This document shows, piece by piece, positions 18,855 through 26,068 of a stretch of DNA of 64,000 bases (position 1 is its first letter; every line of letters starts with the position of its first letter). Position numbers and translations under genes: made by a program. This stretch comes from Curtobacterium flaccumfaciens pv. betae (GTDB taxonomy: Bacteria > Actinomycetota > Actinomycetes > Actinomycetales > Microbacteriaceae). The DNA lies in assembly GCF_026241855.1 (NCBI RefSeq), contig NZ_JAPJDC010000001.1, positions 310,001 through 374,000 of the forward strand. Direction: 5' to 3'. Below the pieces are notes generated by a model. It worked only from the letters and a program-made list of their open reading frames with translations. It was not told the DNA's origin and did not search any database.

Positions 18855-18871
18855 CGAAGACGACGACTGAC
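18840..18871 (+). repeat. 16-bp tandem duplication spanning a stop codon
   Basis: Units 18840-18855 and 18856-18871 differ at one base and each ends CGACGACTGAC. They place TGA at 18852 and again 16 bases later, in another frame. Confidence 0.75.
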
Positions 18872-18926
18872 GGGGCAGCCCTGAACGCCTGACCGCTCGA
18901 CGCGACCGACAGAAGCGAACAGACCC

Positions 18927-18965
18927 GACGGCCCGCACGCTGGATCAGGGAGCGCACGGGCCGTC
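18927..18965 (+). terminator. Hairpin terminator after the 51-residue gene
   Basis: GACGGCCCG pairs with CGGGCCGTC, then a CA/CA internal loop, then CGCT with AGCG, around a 9-base loop. Confidence 0.65.
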
Positions 18966-19099
18966 GCCGAGGCACGTGACCAGCCGGTTCAGGGAGACCG
19001 ACCACCAAAGCCCCGCACCGGGCTCGCCGAAGCGACACTCGGTGGGTCCACTGGTGAGACGTGCCGAGTGAGCGTTTCGTCACGCGGGCGCAGAGAAGA

Positions 19100-19132
19100 A
19101 TCGCCGGGCGACCTCGATGGTCGCCCGGCGAT
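19100..19132 (-). terminator. 14-bp perfect hairpin after the 58-residue gene
   Basis: ATCGCCGGGCGACC and its exact complement are separated by five bases, 38 bases past the minus-strand stop at 19171. Confidence 0.7.
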
Positions 19133-19170
19133 CTCGTCCGTGCGCGGGATCCTGTCGGATCAGGGCCGGG

Positions 19171-19347
19171 TCAGGCCGCGGGCGCAGGGCCGTCGGTGGG
19201 CACCGCGTGGTCGGCCACGGGTGCGTCCTCTTCGATGAGCTCGTCCTCTTCCGGTTCGACCACCTCGGCCGCGGCGGCCTTGGCCTCGTCGATGGACTCC
19301 TGGGAACGGCGGAGCAGGTCGTCGTCGTGTGCTGCCTGATCGGTCAT
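19171..19347 (-). CDS. Small acidic hypothetical protein
   Basis: A 58-residue protein opening MTDQAAHDDDLLRRSQESID, then an Ala/Glu helix (EAKAAAAEVVEPEEDELIEE) and a Pro/Ala tail. It is soluble and strongly acidic, with no known motif. TAGGTT seven bases before the ATG at 19347 supports this start and leaderless expression. A perfect hairpin follows the stop. It starts only 10 bases after the end of the isomerase gene on the same strand but appears to have its own promoter. Function unknown. Confidence 0.6.
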   Translation of the reverse strand: MTDQAAHDDDLLRRSQESIDEAKAAAAEVVEPEEDELIEEDAPVADHAVPTDGPAPAA

Positions 19348-19357
19348 GCCCAGCAAC

Positions 19358-20332
19358 CTACGCGGGCGTCCCTGTGTCGGCGTCCCGGCGACGGGCACCG
19401 TGCGTCGGGTCGTGGCGGCCGGTGTGCGGGGGCTCGAAGTCCACCGCTGACGTCGGTGCGGGCGTCGAGGGCATCGCCGGAGCGGCCGGGGCGCCGAACG
19501 CATCAGCGGCGTCGAGCACCGCACGGGTGGCGGCGACAGCCGTCCGGAGCGCATCGCGGACGGGCATCGCCCGGTGCGCCGGGGTCCGGACCTCGACGCC
19601 CCACGGCTCGGCGAACCCGAGTTCGCGCACGGTCCGGACGAAGCCGGGCAGGTCCCACGCTCCGGCACCGGGCAGGTACCGTGCCGTCCGGGACTCCTCG
19701 GCGAGGGTCATCCCGCTCGGGGTGTGCAGCAGTCCGTCACTCAGCTCGACAGCTGCGAGGACCCCCGGTGCGACGCCCTGCCGGATCGACGCGAGGGTGG
19801 AACCGCCGCGGAGCGCGTGCATGGCGTCGATGAGCAGGCCGCCGTTCGGGTGGCCGGCAGCGGCGACGAAACGGGAGGCCCGTTCGATCGTGGGCAGGTT
19901 CGACCACGGTTCCGGTTCGAGCACGAGCTGCGCTCCGACCGCCTCGGCCTGGTCGGCGAGCACGACCCAGTCGTCGGCCATCGTCGCGGGGGAGGCTCCG
20001 GGCAACGAGGTGTCGGCGCGCGCCACCACCTGCCAGGCGCTCAGCGTTGCCGCGGCCTCGAGCACGACCCCGCGGTCGGCGTCCTCGTCCTGGGTGCGGC
20101 TCGTGCACGTCCACCAACGGTCCAGCGGTCCGAGCTGGACCCAGACGATGCCGGCGGCGTCGAGCATGCGCCGCAGTTCGGCGAAGCCCGTCGTCGCGCG
20201 GACCTCGTGCAGGTCGTCGAGGGACAGCGACAGGCCGGCGAACCCGGCGGCGCCGACGGCGTGCACCCGGTCGCGGACGCTCTCGTCGCCCGCCCACGTC
20301 CAGGACGTGGCGAGCAGGTCGTGTTCCAGCAC
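19358..20332 (-). CDS. Xylose-isomerase-like TIM-barrel protein (sugar phosphate isomerase/epimerase family)
   Basis: A 324-residue protein of the AP endonuclease 2-like TIM-barrel family. Supporting segments are GFAGLSLSLDDLHEV near the start, the barrel strand QLVLEPEPWSN with a likely metal-binding Glu, NGGLLIDAMHALRGG with Asp/His, and VEVRTPAHR near the end. The GTG at 20332 was chosen because GGAGGT lies six bases upstream; longer frames lack a site. It follows an FAH-family enzyme on the same strand by 153 bases, so both may act in one catabolic pathway, although which sugar or acid is unknown. The 30-residue C-terminal tail is disordered. Confidence 0.8.
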   Translation of the reverse strand: MLEHDLLATSWTWAGDESVRDRVHAVGAAGFAGLSLSLDDLHEVRATTGFAELRRMLDAAGIVWVQLGPLDRWWTCTSRTQDEDADRGVVLEAAATLSAWQVVARADTSLPGASPATMADDWVVLADQAEAVGAQLVLEPEPWSNLPTIERASRFVAAAGHPNGGLLIDAMHALRGGSTLASIRQGVAPGVLAAVELSDGLLHTPSGMTLAEESRTARYLPGAGAWDLPGFVRTVRELGFAEPWGVEVRTPAHRAMPVRDALRTAVAATRAVLDAADAFGAPAAPAMPSTPAPTSAVDFEPPHTGRHDPTHGARRRDADTGTPA

Positions 20333-20485
20333 GGTGGTACCTCCGGCAGTCCCGAGGTGTCCGCGTCGCCCCGTCGCGATGCGCCGCCCCGTGTCCGCCG
20401 CGGGCCCCACCCGCGACGATGCCCAAGATCTACCCGAGCTGCCTGCGAACGCTCCCAGCCCGTCGACACATCGCCGACACGTGCT

Positions 20486-21175
20486 TCAGTCGATCCGGGT
20501 CCGGACCTCGCCGACGCCGGCGATCGTACCGACGAGCACGGCGCCCCGGTCGAGCACGCCGACACCGTCCGGAGTGCCGGTCATCACGAGGTCGCCGGGC
20601 GCGAGCGCCACGGACCGTGACAGGGCCGCGATCGTCTCGGCGACCGACCAGATCTGGTCGGCCAGGTCGCCCGACTGCCGGAGCTCCCCGTCCACCGTCA
20701 GCTCGATCGCGCCGCTGGTCGGGTCGACCTCGGCCGCCGGGGTGAGCGCCCCGATCGGCGCCGAGGCGTCGAAGCCCTTGGCCGTGTCCCACGGGCGTCC
20801 GAGTCGCTTCGCCTCGGCCTGCAGGTCTCGGCGGGTGAGGTCGATCCCGACGGCGTAGCCCCACACGTGTGCGAGCGCATCCGTGACGGCGATGTCCGTG
20901 CCGCCGGTGCCGATGGCGACGACGAGCTCGACCTCGTGCTCCAGTTGCTGCGTCAGCGGCGGGTACGGGGTGTCGCCGCCGTCGACCACGACCGCGTCCG
21001 CCGGCTTGGTGAAGAAGAACGGCGGCTCGCGGTCCGGGTCGTGGCCCATCTCGCGGGCGTGCGCGGCGTAGTTCCGGCCGACGCAGAACACACGGCGGAC
21101 GGGGAAACGCGCGCCCGTCGTCGTGGGCACGGTCGGGAGGCTCGGGGCCGGGATGACGAGTTCGGTCACGTTCAC
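20486..21175 (-). CDS. Fumarylacetoacetate hydrolase family protein
   Basis: A 229-residue enzyme of the FAH fold. Family hallmarks are [16 protein letters not shown] near residue 30, the metal site in [12 protein letters not shown], the aspartate in [10 protein letters not shown], and the C-terminal [11 protein letters not shown]. The size matches fumarylpyruvate hydrolase or oxaloacetate tautomerase (FAHD1-like) enzymes, which cleave or tautomerise 2-oxoacids using Mg2+. The start is GTG 21175. An in-frame GTG at 21169 is equally possible, because CAGGCT ends six bases before it. The exact substrate is not determined by the sequence. Confidence 0.88.
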   Translation of the reverse strand: MNVTELVIPAPSLPTVPTTTGARFPVRRVFCVGRNYAAHAREMGHDPDREPPFFFTKPADAVVVDGGDTPYPPLTQQLEHEVELVVAIGTGGTDIAVTDALAHVWGYAVGIDLTRRDLQAEAKRLGRPWDTAKGFDASAPIGALTPAAEVDPTSGAIELTVDGELRQSGDLADQIWSVAETIAALSRSVALAPGDLVMTGTPDGVGVLDRGAVLVGTIAGVGEVRTRID

Positions 21176-21202
21176 AGCCTGGCAGGCCCGCAGAGCGTCG
21201 GT

Positions 21203-21418
21203 TCAGCTCTCACCGAAGGACGCCTCGTCCTTGAGCTTCCGCGCCCGGGCGCGCTCCTGGCGTTCGCGCCATTCGATGCGCATCTGCGCGAGTTCCGCTT
21301 CGGCGCCCTTCGCACGCATGAGTGGACCGTAGTGGGGGCTGGCGAGGAGCCGTGGTGTCGTCATCTCGCGGTTGTCGAGCAGCCGCTTGAAGGCCTCGTC
21401 GGTAAGCGTCGAGATCAT
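21203..21418 (-). CDS. Small basic helical protein, unknown function
   Basis: A 71-residue soluble protein. It starts MISTLTDEAFKRLLDNREMT and has a long charged helix (MRIEWRERQERARARKLKDE) suggesting a coiled coil. GGAGA precedes the ATG by seven bases. The start codon overlaps the stop of the upstream frame (ATGA), so it appears translationally coupled to the frameshifted small membrane gene at 21415-21746. I do not recognise a family. Confidence 0.65.
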   Translation of the reverse strand: MISTLTDEAFKRLLDNREMTTPRLLASPHYGPLMRAKGAEAELAQMRIEWRERQERARARKLKDEASFGES

Positions 21419-21746
21419 CGACGTTCTCCTTCCTGCTGTTCGTGGGCTCCCGGTCGTGTCGCCTCGTACTCAGCGAGCGCCTGAGAGGTCCAGGTGTCGT
21501 CGTCGGTCGTCCAACTGCGGTCACCAGCGCAGCCGACATCACATCCGCAGCCGCGCGCTTTCCTTCGTCGTCCGAGGTCGCACGATCGGCGACCCACGAC
21601 CAACGCTGCCACCACAGGTCGCGGTGCACCGAGAACTCTGCATTTCGCCGTCCGGCGCGCCCGTCGAGCACCGAGGCGACGAGCGCACCCAGCGCGACGG
21701 ACGCGCTCGTGACCGACACGAGCGCACTGATCCAGCCGATGTCCAT
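21415..21746 (-). pseudogene. Small membrane-anchored protein gene with a one-base frameshift
   Basis: From ATG 21746 the frame reads MDIGWISALVSVTSASVALG, one transmembrane helix, then a plausible Trp-rich cytosolic part (RDLWWQRWSWVADRA) up to about residue 80 (DVMSAALV). After that the same frame becomes Arg/Pro-rich and runs through the next gene. The neighbouring frame instead continues sensibly (GDRSWTTDDDTW, then SQALAEYEATRP) and stops at 21415, overlapping the ATG of the 71-residue gene. One base is therefore missing or extra near 21520-21530. It could be a true mutation or a sequence error. Confidence 0.6.
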
Positions 21747-21812
21747 GCCGGAACCCTGACAGCACGGAACCGGCCACGCGGCGGGCGTGACCGGTCCTGT
21801 GGAGGGTGCTCC

Positions 21813-21844
21813 GGGCCTCCGGGCCTCCGGGCCTCCGGGCCTCC
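21813..21844. repeat. Four tandem copies of GGGCCTCC
   Basis: Exact 8-bp units lie just past the phosphoketolase stop, flanked by CCTGTGGAGG on both sides (starting near 21796 and 21848). The unit is the core of the terminator family, but no clean stem forms here. Confidence 0.7.
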
Positions 21845-21863
21845 CGGCCTGTGGAGGAGTGCG

Positions 21864-24320
21864 TCAGTTGCCGGGTGCGGCCGCCTCGGTCTCGCCCGCA
21901 CCGGGGTCACCGCCGGTCCCGCCGCTGGCCGGCTCGTCCTGGGGCCAGCCCGCGAACTCCCAGCCCGCGAGCGACGGGTGGTCCTCGCCCTTCGTGTACG
22001 CGAACGTCCGCGCAGCGTCCCGCGCTTCGGACAGCTTCGTGAGCAGGTCGGCGTGCGCCTCGGCGTCCACCCGCGTCAGGGCGTCGTGGGCCAGGGCGAA
22101 TCGGTCCATCTCGTTGCGCATGAGCATGTCGAACGGCGAGGTCGTCGTGCCCTGCTCGAGGAACCCGTGCACGTGCAGGTCGTCGTGCCCGTTCCGGCGG
22201 TACGTCAGCTGGTGCACGAGGGTCGGGTACCCGTGGAACGCGAAGACTGTGGGCGTGCCGGGCAGGAAGAGCGCGTCGTACTGCTCGTCCGGGATCGGGT
22301 GCTCGTGCTTGCGCGGGTCACCGAGCGCCAGCAGGTCGACGACGTTGAGCACGCGGACCCCGACGCCGGGAGCGTGCTTCCGGATGATGTCGGTGGCGGC
22401 GATCGCCTCGACCGTGGGGACGTCACCGGCGCAGGCGAGCACGACGTCGACCTTCCCGACGGCCTGCTCGGTACCGGCGAAGTCCCACACGCCGAGTCCG
22501 GCCTGCGCGTGCGCGACCGCGTCGTCGAGGGACAGGAAGACCGGCTCCGGGTGCTTGCCGGCGACGATCACCTCGATGCGGTCCGTGGTCTCCATCGCGT
22601 GCGCGGCGACGGCGAGCAGCGTGTTGGCGTCGGCCGGCAGCTTGATCCGGACGAGGTCCTGCTGCTTCGACGCGACGACGTCGAGGAACCCGGGGTCCTG
22701 GTGGGAGAACCCGTTGTGGTCCTGTCGCCAGACGTGCGACGAGAGCAGGAGCGACAGGTTGGACACCGGCACCCGCCAGTCGATGTCGGTCGAGGACTCC
22801 AGCCACTTGGCGTACTGCCCGACCATCGAGTCGATGATGTGGGCGAACGCCTCGTAGGTGTTGAGCATCCCGTGCCGACCGGACAGCACGTAGCCCTCGA
22901 GCATCCCCTCGAGCAGGTGTTCGGACAGGACCTCGGTGACCCGGCCGCGTGCGGCGAGGTGCTCGTCGCCGGCGGCGCGCTGGGCCCGCCAGACGCGCGA
23001 GGTCACGTCGAACACGGCGTCGAGCTTGTTCGAGATCGTCTCGTCCGGGCCGAACAGCCGGAAGGTCGAGGCGTTCTTCTCGATGAGTGCGGCGAGCCAG
23101 GGGCCGAGCGTGCCCGTGGCGGACGCCGTGGAACCGACCTCGACCGCGTACGGCTCGAGCGGCGGCCGGTCGAGCGCGGTCCGTAGCCGACCGCCGTTGC
23201 CGTGCGGGGTGGCGCTCATCCGTACGTCGCCGGTCGGACGGATCGTGGTCATGATGCCGACCGGGTGGCCGTCCTCGTCGAAGAGCTCCTCGGGGCGGTA
23301 CGAGCGCATCCACTCCTCGAGCTGGGCGCGGTGGCCGTCGTCCTCGCGCACCGCGGGCAGCGGCACCTGGTGCGCGCGGAAGGTCCCCTCGACCTGCTCG
23401 CCGTCGACCTCCTTCGGGCCGGTCCAGCCCTTCGGGGTGCGCAGGACGATCATCGGCCAGCGCGGACGCAGGTCGGCGGCACCGGCGGGCTGCCCCGCGG
23501 CGGCACGGGCGGCCTGGGCGCGTGCAGCGGCCTGGATGTCGTCGATGCCGGCGAGGGCGCGTCGCAGGGCACCGTCGAACAGGGCGTGCACCGCGTACGG
23601 GTCGTCGTCGACGCGGCGGGAGTCGACCACGATCGGGTCGTAGCCGAGCCCACGGAAGTACGCGGTGAGGTCCTCGTCGGGGATGCGGGCCAGGACGGTC
23701 GGGTTCGCGATCTTCCAGCCGTTGAGGTTGAGGATCGGCAGCACGGCACCGTCGGACACCGGGTCGAGGAACGTGTGCGCCTGCCACGACCCGGCGAGCG
23801 GACCGGTCTCGGCCTCACCGTCACCGACCACGCAGGCGACGACGAGGTCCGGGTTGTCGAGCGCCGCACCGTAGGCGTGCGACAGCGAGTAGCCGAGTTC
23901 ACCGCCCTCGTTGATGGAGCCGGGGGTCTCCGGGGCGGCGTGCGAGGGGATGCCGCCCGGGAACGAGAACTGGCGGAAGAACCGCTGGAGGTCGACGTCC
24001 TGGTACAGCTCGTTCCACGTGCCGTCCAGCCAGGCGTTCGCGTTCATCGCCGGGCCGCCGTGCCCCGGGCCGCAGATGTACAGGAACTCGCGCCCGGTCT
24101 CCGTGATCAGCGCGTTGCAGTGTGCGTACACGAGGTTCAGTGCGGGAGAGGTGCCCCAGTGGCCGAGCAGCCGCGGCTTGACGTCATCCGGCTCGATCGG
24201 CCTGGTGAGCAACGGGTTGTCCAGCAGGTAGATCTGCCCGACCGTCAGGTAGTTGGCGGCGCGCCACCAGGCGTCGACCGCCCGGAGCCGGTCGGTGGTG
24301 GAGATGTGTGCTGGAGCCAT
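21864..24320 (-). CDS. xfp: Xylulose-5-phosphate/fructose-6-phosphate phosphoketolase
   Basis: An 818-residue thiamine-diphosphate enzyme that splits xylulose 5-phosphate or fructose 6-phosphate with phosphate into acetyl phosphate and an aldose phosphate. The first 30 residues carry the family opening (DAWWRAANYLTVGQIYLLDN). GHGGPAMNANAWLDG and the TPP motif VGDGEAETGPLAGSW lie near residues 80 and 165, and SHQDPGFLDVVASK and KHPEPVFLS lie in the second half. The length equals the family norm. The ATG at 24320 was chosen over one 33 bases upstream because TACCGT lies six bases before it. It stands alone, without an acetate kinase gene nearby. Confidence 0.96.
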   Translation of the reverse strand: MAPAHISTTDRLRAVDAWWRAANYLTVGQIYLLDNPLLTRPIEPDDVKPRLLGHWGTSPALNLVYAHCNALITETGREFLYICGPGHGGPAMNANAWLDGTWNELYQDVDLQRFFRQFSFPGGIPSHAAPETPGSINEGGELGYSLSHAYGAALDNPDLVVACVVGDGEAETGPLAGSWQAHTFLDPVSDGAVLPILNLNGWKIANPTVLARIPDEDLTAYFRGLGYDPIVVDSRRVDDDPYAVHALFDGALRRALAGIDDIQAAARAQAARAAAGQPAGAADLRPRWPMIVLRTPKGWTGPKEVDGEQVEGTFRAHQVPLPAVREDDGHRAQLEEWMRSYRPEELFDEDGHPVGIMTTIRPTGDVRMSATPHGNGGRLRTALDRPPLEPYAVEVGSTASATGTLGPWLAALIEKNASTFRLFGPDETISNKLDAVFDVTSRVWRAQRAAGDEHLAARGRVTEVLSEHLLEGMLEGYVLSGRHGMLNTYEAFAHIIDSMVGQYAKWLESSTDIDWRVPVSNLSLLLSSHVWRQDHNGFSHQDPGFLDVVASKQQDLVRIKLPADANTLLAVAAHAMETTDRIEVIVAGKHPEPVFLSLDDAVAHAQAGLGVWDFAGTEQAVGKVDVVLACAGDVPTVEAIAATDIIRKHAPGVGVRVLNVVDLLALGDPRKHEHPIPDEQYDALFLPGTPTVFAFHGYPTLVHQLTYRRNGHDDLHVHGFLEQGTTTSPFDMLMRNEMDRFALAHDALTRVDAEAHADLLTKLSEARDAARTFAYTKGEDHPSLAGWEFAGWPQDEPASGGTGGDPGAGETEAAAPGN

Positions 24321-24532
24321 GGGTACACGGTACGAAACCCCGGGTTGCGGCACCTCAGGAAACTCGTCCCAAACCGTTCGGGCGGGGGTGCCGAATCACT
24401 TGCACAGGGCAAACGCCCAGGGCGCTCTCCGGTCACAGTTGGCCGGGCTGCAGCTTGTACACAGCAAGCGTGCACACCACGTGCACATTCGGCCACCGGC
24501 CGGAGCGCCTCCAGAGCAAAGGACTGATCACG

Positions 24533-25213
24533 ATGCGTAAGAGCCTCAAGACCTCCATCACCCTCGCCACGACCGGCGCCCTCGTCCTCGGCGGTGCCGC
24601 GTTCGGGATCTCCTCCGCCCAGGCCGCGACCCCGAACGTGCACACGGTGTCCTCGTCGTCGTCGAAGATCCCCGCACCCGTCGCCTCGGTCCCCGAGGTC
24701 CTCGGTGGCTCCACCGCCGTGAAGCTCGACTCCGGCTTCACCGACGCCCTCACCGCCCTGAAGCTCACCCCCGGCGTCTCGGGCGACGCGACCCTCGCTG
24801 ACGGGTCGGTGTCGTTCCCGATCACCGCCGGGTCGGTCACCTACTGGTCCCCCGACGGCAACTACCGCCCGTACGTGCAGGGCCTGCTGAACCACGACGA
24901 CTCGGGGCTGACCCTGAAGGCCGGCGACACCACCGTCACGCTGGAGAACTTCGTCGTGAACCCGGGCTCGTCCAAGCTCTACGGCGACGTCCTCGTCAAC
25001 GGCAAGGTCGCCGCGGCCAACGCGTTCCTGTTCGAGCTGCACGGCGGCTCCCTCAAGCCCCTCCAGCTCGAGGGCGACAACGCCATCCTCACCGGCACCA
25101 CCGTCCACATCTCCGAAGACGCCGCCGGCCTGCTGAACAAGACCTTCGGCACCGACGCCGTCAAGCGCGGCCTGCTCGTCGGCACCGCCACCATCACCGC
25201 ACAGATCAAGTAA
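24533..25213 (+). CDS. Secreted protein of unknown function
   Basis: A 226-residue exported protein. Residues 1-31 form a Sec signal peptide with a basic start (MRKSLKTS), a hydrophobic core and a probable signal peptidase I site after SSAQA. The mature part is a single beta-rich domain with VKLDSGFTDALTALKL at the front, GLTLKAGDTTVTLENFVV in the middle and a GLLVGTATITAQI end. The pattern resembles a family of secreted actinobacterial proteins with no known role. No anchor is present, so it is released. AAAGGA lies near 24520. A 14-bp hairpin follows the stop. Confidence 0.78.
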   Translation: MRKSLKTSITLATTGALVLGGAAFGISSAQAATPNVHTVSSSSSKIPAPVASVPEVLGGSTAVKLDSGFTDALTALKLTPGVSGDATLADGSVSFPITAGSVTYWSPDGNYRPYVQGLLNHDDSGLTLKAGDTTVTLENFVVNPGSSKLYGDVLVNGKVAAANAFLFELHGGSLKPLQLEGDNAILTGTTVHISEDAAGLLNKTFGTDAVKRGLLVGTATITAQIK

Positions 25214-25229
25214 CACCCCGCACCACCAC

Positions 25230-25269
25230 AGTCGGCCCGGACCACGCAGCAGCGCGGTCCGGGCCGACT
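25230..25269 (+). terminator. 14-bp perfect hairpin after the secreted protein gene
   Basis: AGTCGGCCCGGACC and its exact complement around a 12-base loop, 16 bases after the stop. Confidence 0.75.
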
Positions 25270-25343
25270 TGCGTTGCGTGCCGAGCGTCGTGCGTCGTGC
25301 GTCTCGGCGCACGACGTGCCGGCAGCCGCCGCCGTCGTCACGG

Positions 25344-25403
25344 GCTGGGCGACACCTCACGCGCTCATGTTCGCGAGAACTGTCGCTCAGCGCGAAATCT
25401 CGC
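25344..25403. repeat. 60-nt intergenic hairpin-like element, copy B
   Basis: GCTGGGCGACACCTCACGCG pairs imperfectly with CGCGAGAACTGTCGCTCAGC over an 8-base loop, followed by a 12-nt tail ending CTCGC. It ends 16 bases from the DUF1992 stop. Confidence 0.65.
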
Positions 25404-25419
25404 CCCCGGACCGCACCCC

Positions 25420-26022
25420 TCAGCGCCGCCGCCACCACCGCCGCGGCTTCGCCTCGAGCCGCGCCTGCTCCGCTGCCCGCGCGGCCGAAGCCATGCGCAC
25501 CTCGCGGCGCTCCCGCCAGGCGAGCACCTCGGCCTCGACGTCGCGCATCGGCGTCACCACCGGCGGCCCGCCGAGCAGCTGCCGCCGGGCCTCCTTCACC
25601 CGCGCGTTGAAGTCCACGAGGACGTCGCGCACGTCGGTCTCGAGCGACAGGGCGTCCAGGGCATCATCGAGTTCGGCGTCCTCGGTGCGGAGCGCCAGGG
25701 CCGGCGGCGCGATGCCCCGGATGTCCTCACGTTCGATCTTCGACTTGATCCACCAGTCCGGGTCGTGCTGCCCGTCGAGGCCCGGCAGCGGCTTGCCGTG
25801 GTACGGGTTGCCCTCGAAGACCCCGCGCCGCTCGGCCTCCGCGATCTGGGCCCTGGCGTGCGCGGCGACGTCGGCGGCCTTGAGCAGCCGACGTTCCTCG
25901 CGTTCCGAGCGCACCTCGTCGGGGTCGAGCGACCCCCGCTCGATCTCCTGGTCGACGAGCTGCTGGTAGCGGTAGCGGGCGGCCCTGCGGAGCCGGTCCA
26001 TCCGTGCATCGACGTCGTTCAT
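25420..26022 (-). CDS. DUF1992 (DnaJC28-like) protein
   Basis: A 200-residue soluble protein. The conserved DUF1992 core is visible as EIERGSLDPDEV, then AEAERRGVFEGNPYHGKPLPGL and the DWWIKSKIERE segment (about residues 25-95). Helical, charged regions flank it and the C terminus is very basic (KPRRWWRRR). The family is related to the vertebrate DnaJ homologue DNAJC28 but has no J domain here; its role is unknown. CATGGT six bases before the ATG suggests a leaderless start. It lies 46 bases downstream of the GH15 gene on the same strand. Confidence 0.85.
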   Translation of the reverse strand: MNDVDARMDRLRRAARYRYQQLVDQEIERGSLDPDEVRSEREERRLLKAADVAAHARAQIAEAERRGVFEGNPYHGKPLPGLDGQHDPDWWIKSKIEREDIRGIAPPALALRTEDAELDDALDALSLETDVRDVLVDFNARVKEARRQLLGGPPVVTPMRDVEAEVLAWRERREVRMASAARAAEQARLEAKPRRWWRRR

Positions 26023-26068
26023 CGTCAGACCATGATGCCCCGCGCCCCCGAGGGGCCGTCCAGCCCGG

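Larger units (their letters stand above)
18855..19170. other. 316-bp intergenic region with two facing terminators
   Basis: Between the 51-residue gene (+) and the 58-residue gene (-). It holds the second copy of the 16-bp duplication and two hairpins, described separately. No further gene, repeat or operator is visible in the 134 bases between the hairpins. Confidence 0.6.

Noticed and set aside
24321..24353. Upstream start for the phosphoketolase
   Set aside because: The extra 11 residues lie over the TACCGT promoter hexamer and are not part of the usual family start.
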